DNA of 64,000 bases from Aquimarina agarilytica ZC1 (GTDB taxonomy: Bacteria; Bacteroidota; Bacteroidia; Flavobacteriales; Flavobacteriaceae): the NCBI RefSeq assembly GCF_000255455.1, contig NZ_JH621251.1, forward strand, positions 62,001 through 126,000, in the 5' to 3' direction. Both the position numbers and the translations under genes were made by a program. Below the pieces are notes generated by a model, which saw only the letters and a program-made list of their open reading frames with translations, was not told the origin of the DNA and did not search any database. Shown one piece after another: positions 53,150-63,900 of the stretch; the stretch's first letter is position 1; every line of letters starts with the position of its first letter.

Positions 53150-56100
53150 ATGAAAAAAAATCAACTCTTATTATTCCTTTTATTAATTAAATCAATAAGC
53201 AGTTTTGCTCAGGGAGTAACACGATCCGCTGTTTCTGGAAAAATCATAGACGACAAAAGCACTCCCGTTTTAGGAGCACAAGTAGTTATGGTCGAAGTCA
53301 ATTCTGGAACACTATATGGCGCATTAACTGATGAAGATGGTTATTATCGTATTTCCAATGTTAAACCAGGTGGACCTTATAAATTTTCGGTAATTTATGT
53401 TGGATATACAGATTATGTGGTTGAAAATATTTTCATTCAATTAGGAGAAACTAAAAACATTAATGGTACGTTAAATGAGGATGTAAGTCAACTAGATGAA
53501 GTGATTATTACAGCTTCTAAAAACAGTGTGTTTAGCTCCAAAAGAACGGGTGCAGAAACTTCAATTTCTCAAAGTGATATCAATAAAATACCACAGGCCT
53601 CACGTTCGGTTGCCGATTTTGTGCGTTTAACACCTCAAGCACAAATAACAGAAGGAGCAGATGGATTTTCTATCTCTTTGGGAGGTCAAAATAATAAATT
53701 AAACTCTATATATGTCGATGGAGCTGTGAGTAATGATGTGTTTGGATTAGCTGGATCCGGAACCAATGGCGGACAAACTGGAGTGAATCCTTTTTCTGTA
53801 GATGCTATTGAATCCTATCAAGTTCAAATAGCACCTTTTGATGTCCGTGTTTCTGGTTTTGCCGGTGGAGCTATAAGTGCCATTACCCGTTCTGGGTCTA
53901 ACAACTGGGAAGGTTCCGTGTACAGTTTTATTAGAAATGAAGATTTATCTGGAAAAACACCTGTTCAATTGGCAGAAGATGGTCTGAGAGAAAAACTTGG
54001 AGATTTTTCTACCTTAACCAGCGGACTACGAATAGGAGGCCCCTTAATTAAAAATAAACTTTTCTTTTTTGCAAACTATGAAAGAGGCGAAAGTAATATA
54101 CCCCAACCCTTCAATATTAGCAACTATAATGGAGACTCTACTAATGATGATATTAACCGCCTAAGAAATTTTATTTCTAATCAATTCAACTATGATATCG
54201 GAAACTTTGAAACCCCAAGCACGCTTGAAAGTCATAATTTCACAGCAAAAATAGATGCCAATATTAATAAAAACAATACATTTTCATTCAAGTATAACCT
54301 CATTTCTGCTGATAATTTAGAAGGAAGAAGCTCTTCTAGAAATCAACTAGGTTTTGGTAATGGATCCGAATTATTTAAGTCGACAACTAATACACTTAGT
54401 GCGGAATTAAACTCTTCCTTTGGTAATAAATTTGCTAACAGTCTTATTTTAGGCTATACTAACGTTAGAGACGACAGAGACCCTAGTGGCCCTGATTTCC
54501 CTTCTGTTCGAATAAGAGATGGACTAGATGGTAGTATTGATGGTATTAGCTTTGGTGCAGAACCTTTTTCAACAGCTAATCTTTTAGATCAAGATGTTTT
54601 TACGTTAACTGATAACTTCGAAATATTTTTAGGAAAACATGCATTGACTATTGGTACGCATCATGAGTTTTATAAAGTAAAAAACTTATTTTTTGCCTTT
54701 AACTACGGAAACTACACTTACAATACAACAGATGACTTTATTAATCAAGTAAAACCCAATTTTATCCGCTTCTTTTCACTTAATGACTTAACTGTTGGAG
54801 ACGAATCTTCTGGTGCTGCTGAATTTAAAAATAGCCAACATGGGGCTTATATTCAAGATGAATATAGAATAACTGACAATTTTAGAATAACCGGAGGAGT
54901 ACGAATTGATGTTCCTGTATGGGAAAATGGTCCTGTAAACAGTAATTTTAATGAAGATAGATTAAGACCTGACCTACCACTTAATGAAGATGGAACAATA
55001 GTTGTTGAGTTATCTGCTGCGAACGAGCTAGAAGCAAATGGAAAAAACCTTAGAGGAGCTAGAGAAGGTAAAAAAATAAAATCGCAAATACACTTTTCTC
55101 CTCGTTTTGGTTTTAACTGGGATGTTTTTGGTAACAGAACTACTCAAATTAGAGGAGGTGCTGGTATTTTTACTTCTAGAATCCCTTTGGTATGGCCTGC
55201 AGCAAGTTATAACAATAATGGAGTAACTCAAGGGGGGACTTTCTTTTTACCTGACGGAGAAAACTTTAATCCAAATATTAATGAGCAATTTATCCCCGAC
55301 GATATCAAAGAAAAAATTGAAAAAGGTGAACAAGTATTTAATGGAAATATAGACTTATTTGCTCCCGATTTAAAACTACCTCAAGTTGCCAAATACAACA
55401 TTGCTATTGACCAAAAAATTCCTGTATTGGGTGGCCTAATTTTAAGCACCGATTTTATTTACAACAATACCATTAATGGCATTCGATATGAAAATGTTAA
55501 TATTACAGGTCAACCAGATGAAAATTCTCGAATTTTTAATGGTGGCGGCTTAGACAGAAGACCTCTTTTTAGCCGAGATAGAGTTGTTGGTCAATACGGA
55601 GATATTATTTTAGGAAGCAATACTAGCCAAGGAGAATCCTGGAATGTCTCTGTAACTATTCAAAAGCCTTTTCAAAATGGTTTTGCAGGACAATTAGGCT
55701 ATTCATATGGAGATTCAAAAAGTGTTTATGACGGAAACAGTTCTAGAAATATTTCCAACTGGGAAAAAAGCGTTACTGTCAATGGTAAAAACAACACTGC
55801 AGTAGGGCGATCTGAATTTGCGCAAGGCCATAGAGTTTTTGCTAATGTTTCCTACCAATTTGACTGGGCCAAAAGTTTCAAAACTACTATTAGCCTCTTT
55901 TATGATGCCACGCAAGGACAACCAACATCATATATTTACAGACAAGGTATTGATACTAATGGAAGAGATGTTACCTTATTGAATGATACTAGAGACGATG
56001 ACAATGCGTTGTTATTTGTACCTGCATCAAGAGATCAAATCAATTTAGTGCCTTTCGAAAGAGATGGACGTATCGTGTCTGCTGATGAACAATATACCGA

Positions 56101-56545
56101 TTTAGAAGCATTTATTAATGGTAATGATTACCTAAAAACACGTAAAGGAAAATTTGCTGAACGTAATGGCGATTTTGGTCCTTGGAGTCATGTTGTTGAT
56201 CTTAGGATATTGCAAGATTTCAATTTAAAACTTGGGAACAAAAAACACACATTCCAATTTTCAGCCGATATCTTTAATTTCACTAATCTGTTGAACAAAA
56301 AATGGGGAGAAAAAAATAGATTTAACAGAAATACTACTTCGGTTATTACTGTTGCTAAAAATGAACTAATTCCAGTTGCAGACCCTACAAACCCTTCAAA
56401 TCCACCAATAAGTATAAGCTCAATTCCAGAATTCAACTTTGATAAAACTAGAGTTAGTAATGATCGAATTGAAAGTGTTGATGATGACGGAATTCAATCA
56501 TCACGCTGGCAAATGCAACTTGGTTTACGCTATATTTTTAAATAA
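53150..56545 (+). CDS. TonB-dependent receptor, Oar-like, with carboxypeptidase-like domain
   Basis: 1131 residues. Signal peptide at about 1-20 (ending SSFAQ), a carboxypeptidase regulatory-like domain at about 26-110 (AVSGKIIDDKSTPVLGAQVVMVE), plug domain at about 135-245 (ISQSDINKIPQASRSVADFVRLTP), then a 22-strand barrel ending in an aromatic (LGLRYIFK). Oar-type proteins are large outer-membrane receptors common in Bacteroidota and myxobacteria. Cargo is unknown; no SusD partner is next to it. A perfect palindromic terminator follows. Confidence 0.9.
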   Translation: MKKNQLLLFLLLIKSISSFAQGVTRSAVSGKIIDDKSTPVLGAQVVMVEVNSGTLYGALTDEDGYYRISNVKPGGPYKFSVIYVGYTDYVVENIFIQLGETKNINGTLNEDVSQLDEVIITASKNSVFSSKRTGAETSISQSDINKIPQASRSVADFVRLTPQAQITEGADGFSISLGGQNNKLNSIYVDGAVSNDVFGLAGSGTNGGQTGVNPFSVDAIESYQVQIAPFDVRVSGFAGGAISAITRSGSNNWEGSVYSFIRNEDLSGKTPVQLAEDGLREKLGDFSTLTSGLRIGGPLIKNKLFFFANYERGESNIPQPFNISNYNGDSTNDDINRLRNFISNQFNYDIGNFETPSTLESHNFTAKIDANINKNNTFSFKYNLISADNLEGRSSSRNQLGFGNGSELFKSTTNTLSAELNSSFGNKFANSLILGYTNVRDDRDPSGPDFPSVRIRDGLDGSIDGISFGAEPFSTANLLDQDVFTLTDNFEIFLGKHALTIGTHHEFYKVKNLFFAFNYGNYTYNTTDDFINQVKPNFIRFFSLNDLTVGDESSGAAEFKNSQHGAYIQDEYRITDNFRITGGVRIDVPVWENGPVNSNFNEDRLRPDLPLNEDGTIVVELSAANELEANGKNLRGAREGKKIKSQIHFSPRFGFNWDVFGNRTTQIRGGAGIFTSRIPLVWPAASYNNNGVTQGGTFFLPDGENFNPNINEQFIPDDIKEKIEKGEQVFNGNIDLFAPDLKLPQVAKYNIAIDQKIPVLGGLILSTDFIYNNTINGIRYENVNITGQPDENSRIFNGGGLDRRPLFSRDRVVGQYGDIILGSNTSQGESWNVSVTIQKPFQNGFAGQLGYSYGDSKSVYDGNSSRNISNWEKSVTVNGKNNTAVGRSEFAQGHRVFANVSYQFDWAKSFKTTISLFYDATQGQPTSYIYRQGIDTNGRDVTLLNDTRDDDNALLFVPASRDQINLVPFERDGRIVSADEQYTDLEAFINGNDYLKTRKGKFAERNGDFGPWSHVVDLRILQDFNLKLGNKKHTFQFSADIFNFTNLLNKKWGEKNRFNRNTTSVITVAKNELIPVADPTNPSNPPISISSIPEFNFDKTRVSNDRIESVDDDGIQSSRWQMQLGLRYIFK

Positions 56546-56565
56546 CAACAATTTATAATGATATT

Positions 56566-56601
56566 AAAAATCCATTTATGAAATTTCATAAATGGATTTT
56601 T
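56566..56601 (+). terminator. 36-base perfect palindrome, terminator of the Oar-like gene
   Basis: 18 bases (AAAAATCCATTTATGAAA) followed by their exact reverse complement, then TTTAATTTT. It reaches within 15 bases of the next start codon, so the next gene needs readthrough or a promoter within the hairpin. Confidence 0.75.
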
Positions 56602-56615
56602 TTAATTTTACTTTT

Positions 56616-57431
56616 ATGAAAAACATACTTATACTACTAAGCCTATTTATTGGTATTCATAGTAGCTTTGCTCTTCCAAATTGGGGAAAAACTGGCCATC
56701 GAGTAGTTGGTGCTATTGCTGAAAAACACCTTTCGCGTAAAGCTTTAAAAAAAATCAACACATTACTTAACGGCACTTCATTAGCTTATGTATCCATACA
56801 TGCAGATGAAATTAAAAGTGACCCTAAATACAATAATTTCTCGCCTTGGCACTATGTTAATTTTAAAGAAGGCGAAAAATATGGTGAAACGCCAGCACAT
56901 CCTAAAGGAGATATCATCCAAGGAATTAAATCCTGTATTTTAAAAATTAGAGACACCAATTCTTCTACAGCGGACAAGCAATTCTATCTTAAATTTTTAG
57001 TGCATTTACTAGGTGATTTACACCAACCACTACATGTTGGTAACGCTGAAGATAAAGGAGGAAACACCATTAAAGTTGATTGGTTTAACACAGCTTCAAA
57101 TTTACATCGTGTTTGGGATTCTAACATGATTGACAGCTATAAAATGAGTTATTCGGAATTATCAAATAATACAAAACATAAAACCACAACCGAAATAGCA
57201 AACATTAAATCAGGCTCACTGCTGGATTGGACGTACGAATCTAAAGCCTTAGCTACTAAAGTATATGCTTCGGCAAAAATGAACGACAATTTAAGTTACA
57301 CATATATGTATCACCATTTTCCAATAGCAGAAAGTCAATTACAAAAGGCTGGTATACGCTTAGCACATGTTTTACAATTAGTTTTTTGTGGTAAAAACAC
57401 TGAATTAGATACTTTTTTTAATGGAATTTAA
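56616..57431 (+). CDS. S1/P1-family nuclease
   Basis: Zinc-dependent secreted nuclease that cuts single-stranded DNA and RNA. 271 residues from ATG 56616; a frame to 56592 adds 8 residues before the signal peptide and is rejected. The signal ends HSSFA; then LPNWGKTGHRVVGAIAEKHL holds the Trp and His ligands, and HYVNF, HLLGDLHQPLHVGN and NLHRVWDSNM supply further zinc ligands. Three residues precede the Trp whose free amine should bind zinc. Convergent with the nucleoside transporter. Confidence 0.9.
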   Translation: MKNILILLSLFIGIHSSFALPNWGKTGHRVVGAIAEKHLSRKALKKINTLLNGTSLAYVSIHADEIKSDPKYNNFSPWHYVNFKEGEKYGETPAHPKGDIIQGIKSCILKIRDTNSSTADKQFYLKFLVHLLGDLHQPLHVGNAEDKGGNTIKVDWFNTASNLHRVWDSNMIDSYKMSYSELSNNTKHKTTTEIANIKSGSLLDWTYESKALATKVYASAKMNDNLSYTYMYHHFPIAESQLQKAGIRLAHVLQLVFCGKNTELDTFFNGI

Positions 57432-57432
57432 A

Positions 57433-57455
57433 GGAATACTCTATAAGAGTATTCC
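57433..57455. terminator. hairpin shared by the nuclease and transporter gene ends
   Basis: 10-bp perfect stem (GGAATACTCT and complement) with a 3-base loop, overlapping the last codons of the transporter gene. T runs are short on both sides. Confidence 0.5.
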
Positions 57456-58661
57456 AGCAATACATGCCGTCATCCAACTTGCTAAAGCACCACCTAACAT
57501 GGCTTTCATCGCTAACTTAGCCACTTCCTTCTTTTTATTAGGTGCAATACCCGAAATACCTCCAATTTGAATCCCTATGGAAGCAAAATTAGCAAAACCG
57601 CACAACGCATAACTCGCAATTTGTGCAGTACGTTGTGATATTTCGTTATTTTTCAACATAACCCCCAAGTCTTTATAAGCTATAAGTTCTGTCAAAGCTA
57701 TTTTTTCACCTAATAAGGTCCCAAAAGCCCCTGCCTCCGACCAAGGAATACCCATAATAAAAGCTAAAGGTTTAAAAAAGAATCCAAAAATTTCTGCCAT
57801 TGATGTATTTACTAAACTTAATAAACCATCCACTAGGGCTACCATACCCACAATAGCGATTAACATTGCGGCAATATTGGCCGCTAATTTTAAACCATCA
57901 ACAGCCCCATCTGCAATAGCTTCAATTACATTACTATCAGTATCACTGGCTACCATATCTACTTTCTCTTTACTTTCCGAATCTTCTGTTTCTGGAAACA
58001 TAATTTTAGAAATAACAATTGCCGCAGGGGCACTCATTATTGATGCTGCCATTAAATGTCCCGCTATGCCTGGAATCGTATCAAGCATTTTAACATATAT
58101 AGCCATTACTCCACCTGCAACTGTAGCAAATCCCCCTACCATAACTGTCATTAATTCCGACTTAGTCATGTTTTTAACATAAGGCTTTACCAATAAAGGC
58201 GCTTCGGTCTGCCCTACAAAAATACTCCCTACCACACTCAAAGTTTCACTGCCACTGGTTCCCAATAATTTTTGCATTAATTTAGAAAGTCCGTTAACAA
58301 TAAACTGCATCACTTTTAAATGATACAAAAGACTCATTAATGCCGAAAAAAAGATAATTGTTGGTAATACCCGTACTGCAAAGTTGATAATTGGCGATTC
58401 CACCTGTCCACTAACAAATGAAGCAAAAAGGAAATCCCCTCCTTTATCTGCAAAAGCAAGTAGTTTTTTTATTACGGAATCAAAAAAATTAAAAAAAGGT
58501 AACCCAATCGGTGTTTTTAATATTAAAAGTGCAAACACCAGTTGGAGTACCGCTCCTTTTATTACTAATTTAAAATCTATTTTTTTTCTGTTATTGCTCA
58601 CTAAAAAAGCTACTAATAACAATACCAACAAACCAATAATCCCTATAAATTTAAACATCAT
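57441..58661 (-). CDS. concentrative nucleoside transporter (NupC/CNT family)
   Basis: Imports nucleosides by Na+ or H+ symport through the cytoplasmic membrane. 406 residues with about ten helices. The CNT segments GKGGDFLFASFV-like (FADKGGDFLFASFVSGQVESP), GQTEAPLLVKPY, MTVMVGGFATVAGGVMAIY and GFANFASIGIQIGG are all visible. It fits with the secreted nuclease next door, which would supply nucleotides. Confidence 0.92.
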   Translation of the reverse strand: MMFKFIGIIGLLVLLLVAFLVSNNRKKIDFKLVIKGAVLQLVFALLILKTPIGLPFFNFFDSVIKKLLAFADKGGDFLFASFVSGQVESPIINFAVRVLPTIIFFSALMSLLYHLKVMQFIVNGLSKLMQKLLGTSGSETLSVVGSIFVGQTEAPLLVKPYVKNMTKSELMTVMVGGFATVAGGVMAIYVKMLDTIPGIAGHLMAASIMSAPAAIVISKIMFPETEDSESKEKVDMVASDTDSNVIEAIADGAVDGLKLAANIAAMLIAIVGMVALVDGLLSLVNTSMAEIFGFFFKPLAFIMGIPWSEAGAFGTLLGEKIALTELIAYKDLGVMLKNNEISQRTAQIASYALCGFANFASIGIQIGGISGIAPNKKKEVAKLAMKAMLGGALASWMTACIAGILL

Positions 58662-58734
58662 TTACTTTTGATTAACATCCACTAAATTTAAATTTTTTAA
58701 ATTGTTTTTTGATTTGATCTACTAAAATTTATTT

Positions 58735-59859
58735 ATGAATGCTATCGTTTTAAGGTTTCCCATTCTTATCCTATGTTATTTTACATTTACTAATTATATT
58801 TTGTCTCAAAATTTAGAAAATGAGAATAAATCCTATAAAAAAATCACTTTAAACCTAATTGGAGAACAAGTATTGGACGCAAATCTTGTCTTTGAAAACA
58901 CCAAAGTAGGAGGCCTTTCGGGAATTGATTATACTAATGGAATTTGGCACCTGATATCCGATGATTCGCAAAAGCCTGTACGTTTTTATGAAATGAATTT
59001 AACTTTTAATGATACTTCTTTTACTGCTGTAGAAATTTTAAAAGTGAACAAATTATTAAACTCAAAGGGCATTGCTTTTGAACAAAAAACTATTGATGGA
59101 GAATCTATTCGATTTGACACTACTTTGAATAAATTTATATGGACTTCCGAAGGAGCATTATCACTAGGAATCCAACCTACGCTTTTCGAAACCGATCCAA
59201 AAACACTAGTTAGTTTTCCCATCAAAAAAATTTCAAAAGAACAGCAAGGTATCCCTAACGGAAGCTTGGAAGGTTTAAGCATAGGTTACCACACTAATGA
59301 ATATTGGTTTTCCATGGAACTCCCTTTAAAAGAAGATGGGGAACCTGCTACGTTTACTATAAATAATTCACCCGTCCGATTAAGTTGCTTTGACAAAAAA
59401 ACTAAAAAAATAAAAAAACAATATGCCTACATCCTAGATAAAGTTGCCCTAAAACCCAAAGCTGAAACCGATTTGGCTATTAATGGATTGGTCGAAATAC
59501 TAGCTATTAGTCCTACTCAATTTTTAACTATGGAGCGCTCTTACACCAGCAATTATGGCACTAATGGAAACACAGTAAAAATATTTTTAAGTACGCTAAC
59601 CAATGCAACCGATATTCGAAATATCAAATCATTAAAAAAATCCAACTTTACAGCTATTAAAAAAGAACTTATACTAAATCTAGATGCTATAAAAAATCAA
59701 TTACCGAGTAAAAGAATTGATAATTTAGAAGGTATGTGCATAGGCCCCAAACTTTCTAACGGAAATAATAGTTTAGTTTTGGTTGCAGATAATAATTTTA
59801 ACAAATTTGGTGAGCAACTAAATCAGTTTATTGTTTTTGAGCTAGTCCCTCCCTTTTAA
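58735..59859 (+). CDS. phytase-like secreted protein (esterase-like phytase domain)
   Basis: 374 residues. Signal peptide at about 1-24 (ending ILSQ). The protein has the phytase-like fold of PF13449: GGLSGIDYTNGIWHLISDD, SKGIAFEQK, IWTSEGAL, NGSLEGLSIG, and the C-terminal DNLEGMCIGPK...LVLVADNNFN. The repeated E-G patterns mark the propeller blades. May release phosphate from organic phosphates; activity is not proven for this family. Confidence 0.83.
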   Translation: MNAIVLRFPILILCYFTFTNYILSQNLENENKSYKKITLNLIGEQVLDANLVFENTKVGGLSGIDYTNGIWHLISDDSQKPVRFYEMNLTFNDTSFTAVEILKVNKLLNSKGIAFEQKTIDGESIRFDTTLNKFIWTSEGALSLGIQPTLFETDPKTLVSFPIKKISKEQQGIPNGSLEGLSIGYHTNEYWFSMELPLKEDGEPATFTINNSPVRLSCFDKKTKKIKKQYAYILDKVALKPKAETDLAINGLVEILAISPTQFLTMERSYTSNYGTNGNTVKIFLSTLTNATDIRNIKSLKKSNFTAIKKELILNLDAIKNQLPSKRIDNLEGMCIGPKLSNGNNSLVLVADNNFNKFGEQLNQFIVFELVPPF

Positions 59860-59992
59860 TTGTATTCTTCTAGTCACAAAAAAAATAGCCTATTAGCATA
59901 CATTTCCAATAACTCAAAACCACAAACAATTCCATTAGTTATTGTGCAGCAATTTTATTTTTTATAAAATTACATCTGTAAATACACCGTGC

Positions 59993-60601
59993 ATGTACAT
60001 TATAGGAATTACAGGAGGAACTGCTAGTGGAAAAACTACTTTTGTAACAAAACTTTTAGCTCAATGCGATCCTCATAGGATAACTATGATTAGTCAAGAT
60101 GATTATTATAAGCCTTTAACAGGACTTTCACTTCAAGAAAAAAACAACATCAACTTTGACCATCCCAACAGCATAGATTTTGATTTATTGGAAAAACACA
60201 TACTTTCCTTAAAAAAAGGAGAACTAATTAATAAGCCTAACTATAGTTTTGAAACCCATGATAGACTTGAAAAAGTTACTACTATATCACCTAAACCTAT
60301 TTTAATTTTAGAAGGCATCTTAGTATTATCCGTCCCCAAAATTAAAGCACTTTGCAATTACACTATTTTTGTAGATGCTTCTGAAAAAACTAGACAAGAA
60401 AGACGTTTAAAAAGAGACATTGCAGAAAGAGGACGTGATAAAGAAACTATCTTAGAGCAATTTAAAACTAACATCCACCCTATGCACAGAAAGTTTATTG
60501 AACCTCTTAAAAATGAGGTAAACTTAGTCATTGATGGGACTAAAAATTTTAATGAACCTATTAACAGTCTCGTTAACTTAATAGAGACAAAAATAGAGTA
60601 A
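59993..60601 (+). CDS. udk: uridine kinase
   Basis: Phosphorylates uridine and cytidine in pyrimidine salvage. 202 residues from ATG 59993 (MYIIGITGGTASGKTTF with the P-loop); a frame from TTG 59942 adds 17 unlikely residues. Also visible are SQDDYYKPL, NFDHPNSIDFDLL and the lid RRLKRDIAERGRD. It lies near a secreted nuclease and a nucleoside transporter, consistent with salvage. Confidence 0.95.
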   Translation: MYIIGITGGTASGKTTFVTKLLAQCDPHRITMISQDDYYKPLTGLSLQEKNNINFDHPNSIDFDLLEKHILSLKKGELINKPNYSFETHDRLEKVTTISPKPILILEGILVLSVPKIKALCNYTIFVDASEKTRQERRLKRDIAERGRDKETILEQFKTNIHPMHRKFIEPLKNEVNLVIDGTKNFNEPINSLVNLIETKIE

Positions 60602-60815
60602 GACTCATTTTTGTTACAATGATTCCCATTAATATCCGATAAATATTCTGAATCATTTTATTTCAGGAAACATGAACCAAGATTAAATTCATACTATACA
60701 TTAAACAAAACGTTTTCCTTTTTAAAATTCCACTATAGCTCTTATCTAAAGGACTCAATATCAAGTATACTTCTATTTATAAAAAACTAATAATAATCTT
60801 TTATCACCCATAAAA
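60602..60815. other. intergenic stretch with no recognised gene
   Basis: AT-rich convergent spacer between the uridine kinase and secDF ends. I see no reading frame, RNA or repeat in it besides the terminator that follows. Confidence 0.4.
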
Positions 60816-60849
60816 AAAAGGCCTTCAAACTTATGTTTAAAGACCTTTT
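60816..60849 (-). terminator. terminator of secDF
   Basis: 15-bp stem with G-U pairs in the minus-strand RNA, 4-base loop, then a long run of U. It lies 55 bases after the stop codon. Confidence 0.85.
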
Positions 60850-60903
60850 CAATATATATTTTAACTAATAAATTAGTTAAAGCATTACACTTTTTTAAAA
60901 GAA

Positions 60904-63900
60904 TTAAGCTTCAGTAACTTCTAATTCTTCAGTTTTAGATTCTTTTTGTTTCAATCCAACTTTACTTACAGTATCATACATAATTGGTGTTGCAATAAAC
61001 AATGATGAATACGTACCCACTACTACTCCGATGATTAATGAGAACATAAATCCTCTTAACGGCGCAGCAAAAATAAAGATCGCTACTAATACTAATAAGG
61101 TAGTTAACGATGTATTTAAGGTTCTACTCAATGTACTGCTCAATGCCGAATCTACAATACGTTGCAACTTCCAGTCTTGATGATCATTTAAAAACTCACG
61201 AATACGGTCAAAAACTACCACCGTATCATTCAGGGAGTACCCTATAACGGTTAGTATTGCTGCAATAAATGCTTGATCTATTTCCATATTAAATGGCATT
61301 ACTTTATGCAATAATGAAAAGATACCTAATACAATTAAAACATCATGGAATACCGCCGCAACAGCTCCTAAACTAAACTGCCAACGTTGGAAACGTAATA
61401 AAATATACAAGAACACTACCAATAATGATCCTAATACGGCCCAGAATGCAGCCTTTTTAATATCATCCGCAATTGTAGGCCCAACTTTCATTGAGGACAT
61501 TACTCCTTCTAATTTTTCGTCACTACCAGAAATAAATAGGTTATAATTCACATTACTTGACAAATAAGGTTTCAAGGCTTTAAATAGTTTCTCTCTTACC
61601 TCATTATCAACTGCAGTACCCGTTTCTTCAATTTTATATTTCGTAGTAATTTTTAATTGGTTCGCTGCTCCAAAAGTTTTTGCTTCGGCACTACCAAACT
61701 CTTTAACTAAGGCATCTCCAACTTGAGTTGCATTTACATCATTTGCAAAACGTACGGTATACGTTCTTCCGCCTACAAAATCAACTCCTTGATCTAAACC
61801 TTGAGTAAATAATGAGATTAAACCTGTTAATACTAAAGCTCCAGAAATCACATAGGCTAATTTACGCTTCTTTAAAAATTCGATATTAAAGTTACGGAAC
61901 CAGTTTTTAGTAATTCCTGTTGAGAACGTTAAAGACTTTCCATTTTTACCATATCCATCGATAAATAATCGTGTAATAAAAATTGCAGTAAACAATGAAG
62001 TTAATATACCTATCAATAATGTAGTAGCAAAACCTTTAATTGGTCCAGTTCCAAATACTAATAAAATTAAACCTGTTAATCCAGTAGTAATATTCGCATC
62101 TAAAATAGATGATAATGCATTACTAAAACCATCTTTAATAGCATCAACTTGTGATTTACCTTTAGCTAATTCTTCGCGAATACGCTCAAAGATAAGTACG
62201 TTAGCATCCACCGACATACCAATGGTTAATACAATACCTGCAATTCCAGGAAGTGTTAATACAGCCTTAAGACCAGCTAGTACTCCAAAAATAAATAAGA
62301 TGTTTACTACCAAAGCGATATCAGCAAAAATACCCGCTTTTCCGTAATAAAATACCATCCAAATTAATACTAGAGCTAATGCGATAAGGAAAGACATTAC
62401 CCCACTATCAATGGCCTCTTGACCTAATGAAGGTCCAACAATTTCACTCTGAATGATATCAGCAGATGCTGGTAATTTACCTGCACGTAATACATTCGCT
62501 AAATCTTTTGCTTCAAGGATATCAAAATTCCCTGTAATTTCACTTCTACCTCCTGTAATAGCTCCACTGCTTACACCTGGTGCCGAATACACAACATTAT
62601 CAAGTACAATAGCAATTTGACTTTGTTGTTGAGAAGCTCTTGCTGTCATTTCTGCCCATTTTTTAGCTCCCTTACCATTCATTTGCATACTCACCGCAAC
62701 CTGACCTCTTTGTGTATACGTTTGCTGCGCATCAGTCACTACATTTCCTGAAAGTTCAGGCTTATTTTGTCTGTTTGCCTTTATAGCATATAAATCAACT
62801 ACTTCACTTCCTTCTTCTGCTTTACCATAAGCAAAACGTGCATAACGTTGTTGACCCGTTAATAAAGCTCTTACCTTAGGTGAATTTAGATAGGCATTAA
62901 ATTTAGCAGTATCTTTTTTAGCTATAGTTGCAATTACTGGTCCTCCTTGATACACTTTTGAACGTGCATCTCGTACCATTAAATCAAAAATAGGATTAGC
63001 CACTTCTTCTTTTGCTTCTTCCTCTTCGGCATCGGCTAACAAATCATTAATGGCCTTTTTATCTTCATCATCAGCTTTAGTTGCTTCAGTTTTCTTTTCT
63101 TTTTTAGGAGCTTCTGCTTGTAATAAAGCATTTGCTTGACTAATAAAAGAGATCATCTCTTCCATTTTGTACACATCCCAAAATTCCAATTGCGCTGTAC
63201 TTGTTACTAATTTAGTTACACGCTCGATATCTTTCGCTCCTGGCAACTCCACTAAGATACGACCTGTATTTCCTAAACGTTGGATATTTGGTTGGGTTAC
63301 CCCAAACTTATCAATACGCTTACGTAATACTTCGAATGCAGAAACTATAGACTCATCAATTTTTTTACGAATTACAGGTTTTACCTGATCATTAGTCATG
63401 TTATCCTCAACTACACCATCTAAATTTTTAGTTAAAAAGATATCTGGCGATGCCAATTTAGCATCTGGTAAAGCATCAAATGCTTTAAAGAATGACTCTA
63501 CATAAGGAGCATCCGTGTCTTTTTGCAATGCATCTGCATTAATCAAAGCTTTGTTGAATGCTGGATTTTTTGATCCGTTAGCCAATCCTTTAAGAATATC
63601 TTTTACAGATATTTGAAGAATTACGTTGATTCCACCTTTAAGGTCAAGTCCTTTATTTAATTCTTTCTTTTTTGCAGCATTATAAGTAATCCCAAAAGCA
63701 ATAGTATCATTACCAATAGAGTCCAAATACTTTCTTTCCGCATTTTCTCTTAAACGTGCACCATCTTTGGTTCCTTCTGCAAATCTTTCAAAAGCATACG
63801 CCTCTGCATCACTCTCTTTTGCATTTGTGATAAATGTATACGACAATTGGTAAATACATACCAAACCAAATAAAATGGCAAATACCCGTATCAGTCCTTT

